Shown here: positions 1-8,806 of the stretch, one piece after another
Position numbering within the stretch: the first letter of the stretch is position 1
Layout of the letters: every line of letters starts with the position of its first letter
Origin: Prorocentrum cordatum
Lineage: Eukaryota > Sar > Dinophyceae > Prorocentrales > Prorocentraceae
Assembly: GCA_963575745.1 (NCBI GenBank)
Contig: CAUYUJ010018070.1
Location: 72,792-136,791, forward strand
DNA: 64,000 bases
Direction of reading: 5' to 3'
Notes under the pieces: model-generated
What the model saw: the letters and a program-made list of their open reading frames with translations, nothing else
The model's database searches: none
What the model was told of the DNA's origin: nothing
Program-made: the position numbers and the translations under genes

Positions 1-490
1 GTTCGCTGCGGGCGCCTGCTGCGCCTCCTGGAAGCCGATGGGCCGTCTCGTTCGCAGGCACCTCCGCGCGCCCCAAGGCGAGGAGCTCCGCATTGAGCTC
101 CGCCCCCTGCTCGTTGCGCAGCTGCATCCCCGCGGTCGGCCGCGGGCCAAGCGGCCTCGCCACCCGCCAATCCGCCGGCGGCAACGCCGTGCCCCACCAG
201 CCTGGAGGGGCATCCTCGAACACCTGTGTGAGCCCATGCTGGAATGTACTGTTCCTCTCCAGCGCGCGGCTCTTCGCAGTAGCTCCAATCGTCACCCACG
301 TCCCTCCTGGAGAACGAGTCCTTCTAGGAGGCGTGCCAGGCGACGCTCCGGGCGGCGCCGCAGCCATTGCCGCCGTCGACCTTGACGTCCAGGACGGGAA
401 GGCGAGGTCGAAGCCCTCGACGAAGCTCCTGGAGCGCTGCCCGAGCTCCGCGTCGACGGCCTCCTTCAGCGTTCTGACCTCGAACCTCAT
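1..490 (-). CDS. hypothetical protein, incomplete at left window edge
   Basis: A minus-strand reading frame starts at an ATG at 490-488 and stays open for 163 codons to the window edge, so its 3' end is missing. An in-frame stop lies upstream near 572, and no other in-frame ATG lies between, which fixes the start. The N-terminus begins MRFEVRTLKEAVDAELG, followed by an Ala/Pro/Thr/Arg-rich linker around residues 40-65. A compositionally normal stretch follows that contains PPGWWGTALPPADW and ends in a Glu/Ala-rich segment. I do not recognise a family. An unbiased residue mix and several tryptophans set it apart from the low-complexity frames nearby, but a GC-rich frame of this length can also be open by chance. 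Confidence 0.35.
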   Translation of the reverse strand, partial: MRFEVRTLKEAVDAELGQRSRSFVEGFDLAFPSWTSRSTAAMAAAPPGASPGTPPRRTRSPGGTWVTIGATAKSRALERNSTFQHGLTQVFEDAPPGWWGTALPPADWRVARPLGPRPTAGMQLRNEQGAELNAELLALGRAEVPANETAHRLPGGAAGARSE

Positions 491-971
491 GCTGAGGCCC
501 CCATCGCGGCCCGGGCCCGCTGCGCCCCTCTCAAGATGTGCGAGAGGACGAGGAGTATATATACGACCACGTCAGAGCTCAAAGGTGAATGAACGGAGAC
601 AATTGTGCTGTAAAGTGCCGAATTCGGAGGAGGACGAGGAGGAGAAGGAGGACGAGAAACTCTTGAACAGTGGGAGGCATGCACTGGCCCGGGCGTGGCC
701 ACGGGGCGTCCACGGCCCGAGGCGCCCTCCGGGAACTCCACATGGGCCTCCGGAGCCCTCCGCGATTTCGGGGCGCGGGCCCCGCGCCCCCTGCGGGCAA
801 GCCGGCGCGCGGGCGCGCCCGAGCCACCTGCAGCTGCGGTTCTTCGCCTCCCCCCGCCGGATCCGGCGAGGCCCCGGCTCGCCACGTCCGGGCGCGCGGG
901 CCTCGAGAGGTCCCCCAACCAAAAGTGCGCTGCAAGGCTTTTGAAGGCCGAGTTCCCTGGGCGTCCTTCGA
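491..971. other. GC-rich intergenic stretch
   Basis: Several overlapping frames are open here only because the DNA is very GC-rich. I see no repeat family, RNA gene or convincing coding region. An AT-richer patch at about 550-620 lies upstream of the minus-strand gene at 1-490 and could hold its promoter, but no motif supports this. Confidence 0.4.
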
Positions 972-990
972 GCTCTCTCTCTCTCTCTCT

Positions 991-1030
<40 letters not shown>

Positions 1031-1054
1031 TTTTCTCTCTCTCTCTCTCTCTCA
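972..1054. repeat. CT dinucleotide microsatellite with T-run
   Basis: Nearly pure CT repeat interrupted by a CGCTCGCT patch and a run of about 12 T near 1021-1033. Confidence 0.9.
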
Positions 1055-1152
1055 CCCCGAGGGGCGGCCACAGTCGGTCGGAGCCGACCGCGGACGCCCG
1101 AACGCACGCGCAAGGCCGCGCAGCCCTCACGGCTGCAGGCCTGGCATCAGAG

Positions 1153-1155
<3 letters not shown>

Positions 1156-1187
<32 letters not shown>
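1156..1187. repeat. CT dinucleotide microsatellite
   Basis: A second pure CT tract about 100 bp after the first, the two separated by unique GC-rich sequence. Confidence 0.9.
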
Positions 1188-1188
<1 letters not shown>

Positions 1189-1415
1189 GCGCCCCTGGGG
1201 CGCCCTCGCGTCGCCGCGGCCAGGCGCGCCTCGAGCCTAGGTCTGCCCGAGGCCGGCCCCTGAGGAACGGATCTCGGACGGCGTGGGTTCGGAGGAGGGC
1301 CGGCCGAGACAATGGGGCGGCCCCTCCCCGGAGAGCCGGAAGTGCTTCGATTTGTGTCGGGACCTCCCAGCGGCCTCTCGATCCGCCTCGAAGAACGGGT
1401 CGGGATGGATCCCGG

Positions 1416-1583
1416 GAGGAGGGGGAGGAGGAGGAGGAGGAGGAGGAGGAGGAGGAGGAGGAGGAGGAGGAGGAGGAGGAGGAGGAGGCGGAGGAGGAGG
1501 AGGAGGAGGAGAAGGAGGAGGAGGAGGAGGGAGGCGGAGGAGGAGGAAGAGGAGGAGGAGGAGTAGGAGGAGGAGGAGGCAGG
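1416..1583. repeat. AGG trinucleotide microsatellite
   Basis: Long AGG tract with scattered C and A interruptions. It produces poly-Gly, poly-Arg or poly-Glu in the plus frames and poly-Pro, poly-Ser or poly-Leu in the minus frames. Those long frames are not genes. Confidence 0.9.
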
Positions 1584-1765
1584 GACAGACTTTGAGCGGA
1601 TTTGGATTGGGCCGTCGATCCGCCGTTCTCCACCGGTGGCGCCACCACGAGCGTGCCACCTCTAGAGAGGACGTCCGCGAGGCTCCTCCGAGCTGGGAGT
1701 TGGGAATTGGTTCGATCCGTAGGCGCCCAAGCGCTCAAGCCGAGGGACAAAAATGAAGGGGAACT

Positions 1766-1920
1766 GGGACACACAAATAAATACACACAAATAAAAGGAC
1801 CCCCCATATTTTCCCATATTTTCTGGGTTCCTGTCTTGCCCCCCACTTCCCATAGTTTCCTATATTTTCAGGGGAATCGAGGATTCATTGTGTCTGTGCG
1901 TTTTTTCCTCTCCAGAAAAA
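1766..1920 (+). repeat. dispersed repeat family I, copy 1
   Basis: Starts GGGACACACAAATAAATAC, passes through repeated CCCATATTTTC words, and ends near ATTGTGTCTGTGCG plus a pyrimidine run. The two ends are imperfect inverted repeats of a CA-rich word. Similar copies lie near 4274, 16032, 16431, 17063 and 19406. Confidence 0.75.
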
Positions 1921-2422
1921 AGTTGGGCCAGAACACGCTCCACAACTTTAGATACTTGCGCGGTCAACTGGATGCCTCTGTGATTGTCCGGGTCGCTCAT
2001 GGCAGAGCGATTGTGCAAAGGGTACACCCAATGCTCGCACCAAGCTCGGGGAGGCATCTCGAGCGGGGACGGCACAAGGCACGGGGACTACCAGGAGGAC
2101 CATGCCTGGCACTCGCAACTGGTGGTGGCGTCGTCTTCTCTCGTAACGTCTGCACAGCCGGGGGCTGAGATAATTTCGGGGATCGGAAACACCTGTCCCG
2201 CGAAGTAAGCTGACTGCTGACTAATTGTCTGTCTGCCTGATTGACTGGTCGCGCCCATTAGCAGGCCGTGTTATTCACTGGCCGTCGAGGGTCCATTTTT
2301 GGGCGCAACAAATATTAAGCAAATGTGTTCTCGGCCGCCGAGGACGGCAGGACGCAACCTATGCCGCAACAGGTCAGATGCATGTTTGTTGTCGGCAGGC
2401 CGGTTTGTTTTCGGTCGCCAAG

Positions 2423-2785
2423 TGCGCAACATATGGCGCAACCCATGGCGCACCCCACGGATGGCGCAACCCATAAAAGCATGCTGCGGCGCAAGAAACG
2501 GCGAAATCCGTGGCTTAACGCATAGCGCAGCCTGTGGCGCAATCTATAGATGGCGCATACGATGGCGCAGCCCATGGATGGTGAAACCCACGGCGCACCC
2601 TACGGCGCAACCAATGGGCACCACATCGCATGGCTCAAACTCAATGGTGCAACCCGCAACCCATGGATGGCAAAACCTATGACGCAACCATTCGATCACG
2701 CAGCCCATGGCGCAACGCATGGATCGCGTAACACAAGCCCGCATGAAAGGCGCAACCTACACCCATAGATGGCGTGGCGCACCGC
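2423..2785. repeat. degenerate ATGGCGCAAC tandem repeat
   Basis: The word ATGGCGCAACCCATGG recurs more than fifteen times with point changes and small spacers. The period is about 9-10 bases, with a frequent 18-20 base super-period. CATGG is palindromic, so both strands read alike, and this produces open frames on both strands with translations rich in HGATH or GCAMGC words. I read these frames as by-products. Confidence 0.7.
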
Positions 2786-2939
2786 CTGGCGCTTTCTACA
2801 CGGCCACGCAGGATCCATGCTCGCTGTCTGGGCCTGCGGTGATGCTCGATCGGCGAGGAGCGGGGGGCGGATGTTTTGAACATCCACTGTCAAGGACCCA
2901 CAGGCGCGGTCTAGCCAAACTGCTTACAGAGAGGAGCAG

Positions 2940-3055
2940 AGGAGGCGGAGGAGGAGGAGGAGGAAGAGGAGGAGGAGGAGGAGGAAGAGGAAGAGGAGGA
3001 GGAGGGGAGGAGGAGGAGGAGGAGGAGGAGGAGGAGGAGGAGGAGGCGGAGGACG
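2940..3055. repeat. GGA trinucleotide microsatellite
   Basis: GGA repeat with AGA and GGC interruptions. The DNA from 3056 to 3349 is unique GC-rich sequence in which I see no gene. Confidence 0.9.
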
Positions 3056-3349
3056 CAGAACGGAGCGGGGCCCGAGGAAGAAACGAGAAAACTGCACGCG
3101 TGCTTCGTCACCGCGTGGCCGCCAGCCTGTCAGGGCGCGGGGGGGCACTCAGGGAGGTGGTCCCAGACGCGGTGCCTTCGCTGTTTCAGCCCATCGAAGA
3201 TCGTTTTGTTAGCGGTCGCAGGGCCCAGTCCGGGCCCCCAGGGGCCAACAAAAACGGCGGACCAACCTTCTGCCCCGACTGCTTCACGACGCGAGCAGGT
3301 CTTCCGCTCCGCCGTTGTGGCGGTGGCCGCGGCCGCGGCCCGCCGCTAG

Positions 3350-3398
<49 letters not shown>
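3350..3398. repeat. CGT trinucleotide microsatellite
   Basis: Pure TCG/CGT repeat, the same motif as the much longer tracts near 40.2 kb and 51.3 kb. Confidence 0.9.
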
Positions 3399-3493
3399 GC
3401 GCCGAACGCCGGCTGATGCGTCCCAAGACCCCTCGAGTCATGACACAATCACGGCGAACATTCTCGCTACGTTCGGCCTCTGGGGGGCCTGGC

Positions 3494-3614
3494 CATCGCT
3501 CGGACGTCCGTGCCCTGTGTTTTTTTCGGTTTCGTGCGTGGTTCTTTCGCCACATGATCAAGGATGCTCCTCGATGGCCCTCGCCGAAGGAAAAATGCAC
3601 ACGTCCGAGCGATG
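3494..3614 (+). mobile_element. short TIR repeat family A, copy 1
   Basis: A 121-bp unit bounded by a perfect 14-bp inverted repeat, CATCGCTCGGACGT at 3494-3507 and its complement at 3601-3614. The interior shares GATCAAGGATGCTC and CGCCGAAGGAAAAATGCAC with three further copies at 13081, 13744 and 20427. It has no coding capacity. The layout fits a miniature inverted-repeat element or a transcribed fold-back repeat. Confidence 0.7.
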
Positions 3615-3747
3615 CCAGGGGCCCTTCCTGGCCCTGGGTGGGGGCCGTCGAGCGGCGACTCGGGATGAACAACGGGCCCCAGGAATTGGTCGAGGCCTCC
3701 GGGGAGCGACGTCGCGGGTCTGGGGTCCTCGCATGGGCCCTGGTGCT

Positions 3748-3937
3748 GTGGATGTCATGACAATTGGCACTCTAACAATCCTATCATTGAATTAAAGATG
3801 TGTTTAAAATGTGTACAACATGTTCTTTGAATGCTTCACATCTGTTTTTACACACACATATAGATAGATATAAAACATGTTCCAGACATCTGGGAATCAT
3901 TTGGCAGCCTGCCTCCTCTGCATTTATCTTCCTCCAC
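3748..3937 (+). repeat. dispersed repeat family H, copy 1
   Basis: About 190 bp, starting TGTGGATGTCATGACA and ending CTTCCTCCACA, so the tips are inverted (TGTGGA/TCCACA). The interior is AT-richer and full of ACATGT-like words. Related copies start at 18842, 34171 and 34525. Confidence 0.7.
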
Positions 3938-4273
3938 AGCCATGGTGGCGCAGTACACTACTCCTGCCACCGGCCAGCCCGAACACTTCTGGGGAGGAGG
4001 GGGAGAGAAGGCGGAGCGGTGCAGAGTTCAGGCGGGGCGGCCCCCCAAGCCCTACAATCATCGTGCTACCAGAAGGAGCGCTGAACCCTCGGCTTTGAAT
4101 CGGCTCCCTGGTGTAGATCTACGGAACGGCCCGGAAACCAGAACCCCTCCCGAGCCCAAAACGGTCCTGAATTTCGGTGTCTTCTGTACGGCAGGCTCGT
4201 GCCGCGACGACCCCGGCGCCACCGCTCGGAGCGTCCAACCTCGAACGATCGGCGGCTTTTCGTGAGGGGGCCC

Positions 4274-4680
4274 GGGGACACACAAATAAACACACGCAAA
4301 CCCGAGCTTTCCCTACATTCTCTCATATGTTCTGGATTCTCGTATCCGCCCCCCACTTCCCATAATTTCCCACATGTTCCTGTTATTGAGCAGGGACCGA
4401 CCGTCCCGGCATTCCTATAGTCATACCACGACATGTTCTTAGAACCCAAACATGTTCTAATAACAAAAACAGTGTTCTCAGAACATCAACCCGATGTGTT
4501 AAACCAAGACAGTCCCAGCCAGAAATGCTCTGAGAACATACCGTGGGAACCACATAAGGTTCTTAGAACATTGTTCGGGGGGGCTATAGGCGAGCCGGGA
4601 CGCTTCGCCACTGCGTGACACTCCCCATAGTTTCCCACGTGTTCCTTTTCATCGACGCTTATGTGCGTCTGTGTGTTCTC
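4274..4680 (+). repeat. family I, copy 2, split by another repeat
   Basis: The 5' part of family I lies at 4274-4384 and the 3' part, ending in GTGCGTCTGTGTG, at 4619-4680. Between them sits a family E element (4386-4619). A segment resembling ACTTCCCATAATTTCC occurs on both sides of that insert. Confidence 0.65.
4386..4619 (+). mobile_element. short TIR repeat family E, copy 1
   Basis: Begins TTGAGCAGGGACCGACCG and ends CGCTTCGCCACTGCGTGA. The terminal 21 bases form an imperfect inverted repeat (about 15 of 21 positions). The interior repeats the palindrome GTTCTNAGAAC several times. It is inserted in a family I repeat. Other copies start at 5311, 17782 and 18433. Confidence 0.7.
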
Positions 4681-4688
4681 GTGCCCAC

Positions 4689-4856
4689 AAGAGGAGGAGA
4701 AGGAGGAGGAGAAGGAGGATCGAGGAGGAGGAGAAGGAGGAGGAGAATCGAGGAGGAGGAGGAGGAGGAGGAGGAGGAGGAGGAGGGAAGAGGGAGGAGG
4801 AGGAGGAGGGAGGAGGGAGGAGGAGGAGGATCGAGGGGGAAGAGGAGGAGGGATCT
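4689..4856. repeat. GGA trinucleotide microsatellite
   Basis: GGA/GAG repeat with periodic ATCGAGG interruptions. The long Glu-, Arg- and Ser-rich frames here are by-products. Confidence 0.9.
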
Positions 4857-5016
4857 CCCTCCGCCGGCATGATGTTCCAATCCCGGCCTGCGATCGGCCT
4901 GCGATCGGCCAGCAGATCGTGGCAACAGCGGCCGGCTCAAGGGCCGCCGGCGGCGCTCTCGGCCTGGAGCGCCCGCGCTGGGACCGCCGCCGCGTCGGCA
5001 CCACACGGGCCTGCCA

Positions 5017-5264
5017 TCAGGTCGGGCCTGTGCCCCCACAGGGGGGTCATCTTGAACGAAAAATGAGAAATAGTCAACAAAAATCAAGCAAGAATCCCAA
5101 ATTGCCCAAAAATGCTAAAGGGGTCTTGAACGAAAAATAGGAAATAATCAAAAAATGCTCAAAACAAGAATCCCAAATGCCCAAAAATGCTAAAAATATA
5201 GTCCCCGTGTTATGTTTCCACCATTGTCGAATATTCCTCCTGTGCAGGGGCAGGCCCGACTTGA
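5017..5264 (+). mobile_element. short TIR repeat family C, copy 1, with target duplication
   Basis: 248-bp unit with ends TCAGGTCGGGCCTGTGCC and GCAGGCCCGACTTGA. It is flanked by GCCTGCCA (5009-5016) and GCCTACCA (5265-5272), an 8-bp target-site duplication with one mismatch. The interior is AT-rich and contains a tandem duplication of a segment with AATGCTAAA, which explains the longer size compared with copies at 12407 and 32948. Confidence 0.75.
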
Positions 5265-5310
5265 GCCTACCAGATGGGGGGGCGGCGGGGCAGGGGCGAG
5301 GGAGGAACCG

Positions 5311-5542
5311 TTGAGCAGGGACCGACCGTCCCGGCACTCCTGTAGTCCTGCCACGAACTGTTCGTAGAACCCAAAAATGTTCTAAGAACAAAAGCAATGT
5401 TCTCAGAACATAAGCCCGATGTGATCAAACAAGACAGACTCCACCAGAAATGTTCCAAGAACATGTCGTGGAGACCGCAAGGTTCTCAGAACACCGTCTG
5501 GTAGGGCCATTAGGCGAGCCAGGACGCTTCGCCACTGCTTGA
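5311..5542 (+). mobile_element. short TIR repeat family E, copy 2
   Basis: Full-length copy starting TTGAGCAGGGACCGACCG and ending CCACTGCTTGA, with the internal GTTCTNAGAAC palindromes. No clear target duplication was found. Confidence 0.7.
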
Positions 5543-5700
5543 AACAGGGAGGCGGCGGCGCGCGCGCGGACCTGGGCGCGGGCAGCGGGCTGGCGCCTGG
5601 GCCCCCCCCCTGGACCCCAGACTCGTGCAAAGGCCAGTCCTGTACCGGCGGGGGAGGGCTCGGGCCCGAATTGCTGCGCGGCGGGCGGCGCTGTCCTCCT

Positions 5701-5795
5701 CTCCTGCTCCTCCTCCTCCTCCTCCTCCCCCTCCTCCTCCTCCTCCTCCTCCTGCTCCTCCTCCTCCTCCTCCTCCTCCTGCTCCTCCTCCTCCT
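5701..5795. repeat. CTC trinucleotide microsatellite
   Basis: CTC repeat that ends directly at the spliced-leader relics at 5796. The tract is pyrimidine-rich, as a trans-splice acceptor would be. Confidence 0.9.
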
Positions 5796-5847
5796 CCCGT
5801 AGCCACTTTGGCTCAAGCCATTTTGGCTCAAGCCATTTCGGCTCAAG
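5796..5847 (+). other. three tandem spliced-leader relics
   Basis: The first 22 bases (5796-5817) match the dinoflagellate spliced leader at about 20 of 22 positions. They are followed by CCATTTTGGCTCAAG (5818-5832) and CCATTTCGGCTCAAG (5833-5847). Dinoflagellate mRNAs receive this leader by trans-splicing. Genes recycled through cDNA are known to keep truncated leader relics in tandem, one per cycle. The layout therefore implies at least three rounds of trans-splicing and re-insertion of the transcript now represented downstream. The first ATG of the following gene is 56 bases away. Confidence 0.85.
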
Positions 5848-5902
5848 GTTGGCGTGACCTGGGTCCACCGGGCGGCGCGCGGCGGGCGCGCGCTTGGGTG
5901 CC

Positions 5903-6811
5903 ATGGGGATCCGCCGGAACCGCCCGACCTTCGCCGAGATGCAGGGGTTCAAACGCCTCCGGAGCGGCAGACAGTACTTCGCGAAGTACGACGTCGCTTG
6001 GCCCGTGGATGGCAAACAGTGGCGGCAGGGGCTCGACGGCGAAGATCAATCTCGCAGCGAGTGCGAGAAGAGAGAGGTGAAGCTGGAGCCCTATCCCTAC
6101 AGCCGCAGCTTTGGGAGCAGCGCGTGCGACAAAGAAGGACGAGCCCAACGCCATCAGCTGCTTACTTGGCATCAGGGCAATTTCGAGGCGAAGTCGAAGC
6201 TCGACGTCGCCAGCACAGACTCACAGAGATTGTGCGGAAAGAGGGAGGCGAAGCTGGAGCCCTATTCCTACAGCTACAGTCTCGGGAGCAGCGCGTGCGA
6301 CAAAGAAAGACGAGCCCAACGCCATCAGCTACTTACGTGGCATCTGGGCATGTCAGAGGCGAAGTCGCAGCCTGACGTCGCCAGAACAGATTCACAGAAG
6401 TTGCGCCAACAGAGGAAGGTGAAGCTGGAGCCCAATTCCTACAGCTACAGTCTCGGCAGCAGCGCGTACGACAAAGAAGGACGAACCCAATGCCATCACC
6501 TTCGGACCAGCAATGTGGGCATGTTGGAGGCGAAGTCGCAGCCCGACGTCGCCAGCGCAGATTCACGGAAGAGGTGTGAGAAGTGGGCGGCGAAGCTGGA
6601 GCCCGACTCCTACAGCTACAGCCCTAGGAGGAACACAGAAGGACGAGCCCAACGCCATCAGTTGCTTACTTGCAATCTGGGCATTCTTGAGGCAGTCGCA
6701 GCCCGACGGCGCCAATGCAGATTCTCAGAAGTTGCGCGAGCAGTGGGAGGCGAAGCTGGAGCCCGATTCCCTCTACAGCTACAGCCTCAGGAGCAGCGGG
6801 TGCGAGAATGA
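5903..6811 (+). CDS. tandem 57-residue repeat protein, retroposed
   Basis: The start ATG at 5903 lies 56 bases after the spliced-leader relics in a GCCATGG context. The first 55 or so residues (MGIRRNRPTFAEMQGFK...) are unique. From about residue 58 the protein is made of a 57-residue unit with the core KLEPYSYSYSLGSSACDKEG, then AQRHQLLTWH, EAKSQPDV and TDSQKL. Four units stay in frame. In the fifth, a 2-base deletion near 6693, where other units read GAGGCGAAGTCGC, shifts the frame, and the repeats continue in another frame to a stop at 7082. I recognise no domain. The conserved LEP...YSYS and RHQLLTWH words suggest a real repeat protein. The leader relics mark the locus as a reinserted cDNA, so it may be a decaying copy. 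Confidence 0.5.
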   Translation: MGIRRNRPTFAEMQGFKRLRSGRQYFAKYDVAWPVDGKQWRQGLDGEDQSRSECEKREVKLEPYPYSRSFGSSACDKEGRAQRHQLLTWHQGNFEAKSKLDVASTDSQRLCGKREAKLEPYSYSYSLGSSACDKERRAQRHQLLTWHLGMSEAKSQPDVARTDSQKLRQQRKVKLEPNSYSYSLGSSAYDKEGRTQCHHLRTSNVGMLEAKSQPDVASADSRKRCEKWAAKLEPDSYSYSPRRNTEGRAQRHQLLTCNLGILEAVAARRRQCRFSEVARAVGGEAGARFPLQLQPQEQRVRE

Positions 6812-7130
6812 AGGACGAGCCCAATGCCATCAACTATTACGCTGGCATCAGGGCACTTTGAAGGCGAAGTCGAAGCCCGACGTCGCCTGCACAGTTTTCC
6901 AGAGAACGTTGGACGCATGCGAAAAGTGGGAGGCGAAGCTGGAGCCCAAGATCTACGGCTACAGCCTTAGAAGCAGCGCGTGCGTCAAAGAAGGTCGAGA
7001 AAAATGCCATCACCTACTTCGTAGGCATCAGGGCACTTTGGAGGCGAAGTCGCAGCCCGACGGCGATTTCACCATTCTCTAGAGAACGTTGAACGCATGC
7101 GAGAAGTGAGAGGCGCAGCTTGTGCCCGTT
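6073..7130 (+). repeat. 171-bp coding tandem repeat, seven units
   Basis: Units begin near 6073, 6244, 6415, 6586, 6748, 6928 and 7108, each with a version of GAAGCTGGAGCCC. Spacings are 171, 171, 171, 162, 180 and about 180, almost all multiples of three, as expected if the array expanded while coding. Confidence 0.8.
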
Positions 7131-7275
7131 ACTCCAGCTAATTCTCTAGAAACAGCGTGTGCGAGAAAGAAGGGCAGTGGCGGCCGTCGATGCCATACCC
7201 CGAGTGAGCCCAAGAGGCATGCTTAGCGCTCGAGCCGTCCCAGGAGCGGAGTCGAACGCACCTCATGTCCGAGCG

Positions 7276-7385
7276 ATGGTCCTCCTCCTCCTCCTCCTCC
7301 TCCTTCTCCTCCTCCTTCTCCTCCTCCTTCTCCTCCTCCTCCTCCTCTCACATCCCACTCCCTCCCCTCATGCTCCTCCTCCTCC
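7276..7385. repeat. CTC trinucleotide microsatellite
   Basis: CTC/TTC pyrimidine tract that runs directly into a second spliced-leader relic. Confidence 0.9.
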
Positions 7386-7407
7386 TCCGTAGCCATTCTG
7401 GTTCGAG
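7386..7407 (+). other. decayed spliced-leader relic
   Basis: These 22 bases match the dinoflagellate spliced leader at about 19 of 22 positions. The word TCCGTAGCCATT is intact, and three changes lie in the second half. It lies between a CTC tract and an ATG at 7432, the same order as at 5796. Confidence 0.65.
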
Positions 7408-7431
7408 TCGCTGGTTCTCCCGAAAGCCAAC

Positions 7432-7911
7432 ATGGAGACCGCTGTTCGGCGGCAGAGCCTGAGCGTTTGCACTGGACCTCTCTTCCGGCCAGTGCCGCAC
7501 GGGCGTCCGGTGGCCCCTTCCGCTGCGGCCGTCAGGGCCTCCATGGCCCCTGCGCCGTGGAACCCGGGTGCGAACGAAGCTTGGATGTGCAGGCGTTGCC
7601 CTTTCCGTCGCCCAAGCGCTCGACTCATCAACTCTCAGTCGAACGACAACTGCTACAAGTGCTACATCCACGAGAGCGTCAGTTTCGATCGAGCGGTCCC
7701 CAGCCATGCCCGGCCGCAAGAGAAATGCTTGGCAGCAGCAGCCCGAGCAACCTTCGGCGGCCGTGGACAAGCGCGAGAGGCGGGGAGGCCGAACATTGTG
7801 TTATCCCAAGGCAGAGTTATCCTGCTCCTCCTCTTGCTCTCCTCCTCCTTCTCTCCTCCTCCGCCTCATCCTGCTCCTCCTCCCGCTTGCCCCCCTTCTC
7901 GTCCCTCCTGA
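7432..7911 (+). CDS. possible Cys4 zinc-finger protein, retroposed fragment
   Basis: The ATG at 7432 lies 24 bases after the leader relic. Around residues 43-90 the translation contains APWNPGANEAWMCRRC and, 17 residues later, NDNCYKCYIHE. This gives a W-x-C-x2-C ... N-x-C-x2-C pattern like RanBP2-type or similar small zinc fingers. Such fingers also occur in dinoflagellate retroelement proteins, so a retroelement origin is possible. After about residue 120 the frame enters a CTC microsatellite and codes only Leu/Ser/Pro runs, so the true C-terminus is lost or lies in another frame. The spacing between Cys pairs is longer than in a typical RanBP2 finger. Confidence 0.35.
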   Translation: METAVRRQSLSVCTGPLFRPVPHGRPVAPSAAAVRASMAPAPWNPGANEAWMCRRCPFRRPSARLINSQSNDNCYKCYIHESVSFDRAVPSHARPQEKCLAAAARATFGGRGQAREAGRPNIVLSQGRVILLLLLLSSSFSPPPPHPAPPPACPPSRPS

Positions 7912-8235
7912 TCATGTTTTCCGCTCCTCCTTCATTCCTCCGCCTCTGGCCCCAACTCTGTTTTTCGCCCTCTTTTTTCACCAAGCAACAACGACACACA
8001 TCGCTGGATGGTGCGCATCGATTTCGAGACGTCGGACACGTCGATGTGTTTCCGGAAATCCTCCTCCTTCTCCTCACTCCTCCTCCTCCTCCTCCTCCTC
8101 CTCCTTCTCCTCCTCCTCCCTCCTCCCTCCTCATCTCCTCCTCCTCTTCCTCCTCCTCTCCGCCTCCTCTCTTCTACTCCTTCCTCTCCTCTTCATTATT
8201 TCCTCATCTCCTCTTCTCATCCTCCCCATCCCACA
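7815..8235. repeat. CTC-rich microsatellite region
   Basis: CTC/TCC tracts at 7820-7910 and 8060-8235, separated by a short unique stretch with ACACATCGCTGGATGG. No gene is visible. Confidence 0.8.
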
Positions 8236-8458
8236 TCTCCGAGGAGGCACCCCACGTCCCACATCTCCAAGGTCATTCAACGCCGACCCAGACATCCCGA
8301 CATCGATATCTGGGGGACTCAGCGTATCATCCTCCCAGGGCCCCGAACTTTCTCACCCCCATGGGAGCATTCTCTCGAGCACGGGGCTATTCTAGCGTAG
8401 CGGTCGTTACTTAGTTACCTAGGGAGTGAAGGGGGTTGGGCCCCCAGGTAATGTCGGG

Positions 8459-8648
8459 TCGGGCGAAAGGGGGGGATAGCAAAGGGGGGGGTTGAGAATC
8501 AGCTCACGTAGCTGATTCTCCCGGCGCCTCCCGGCGCCGGAGGCGGCTTATGTATCGAGGGATGGGCCCCTCGGTGAGGCCGAAACCAGCTGCATGCAGT
8601 AAAGTTCGTAACCCCCCCTTTCCCAATCCCCCCTTTCGTCCTGCCCGA
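8459..8648 (+). mobile_element. short TIR repeat family D, copy 1
   Basis: Ends are TCGGGCGAAAGGGGGGGAT and, inverted, ATCCCCCCTTTCGTCCTGCCCGA. The interior has a strong hairpin: GAGAATCAGCT, a 5-base loop, then AGCTGATTCTC, at about 8493-8519. A second copy without the right end lies at 16203. Confidence 0.65.
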
Positions 8649-8806
8649 TAATGGTAACGCTTGGGCGGGGTGGGGCGCGTCGGGCCGGGGTGTGCTGCGA
8701 TCGCCAGAGCATGCGCGCCAGCACCAGCACGCAGGGGAGAGTCCAAGCCCCCCTCCCCTACGTACGACCGTTGTCGCTACCCAGGGGGAGGGGGGCGAAA
8801 GGTGAC

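Noticed and set aside
1127-1846. Long frames on both strands across the AGG tract
   Set aside because: Composition is almost only Ser, Pro, Gly or Arg from the microsatellite; the unique parts show no domain.
2299-2768. Short plus and minus frames in the ATGGCGCAAC repeat
   Set aside because: Frames on both strands follow from the palindromic repeat unit.
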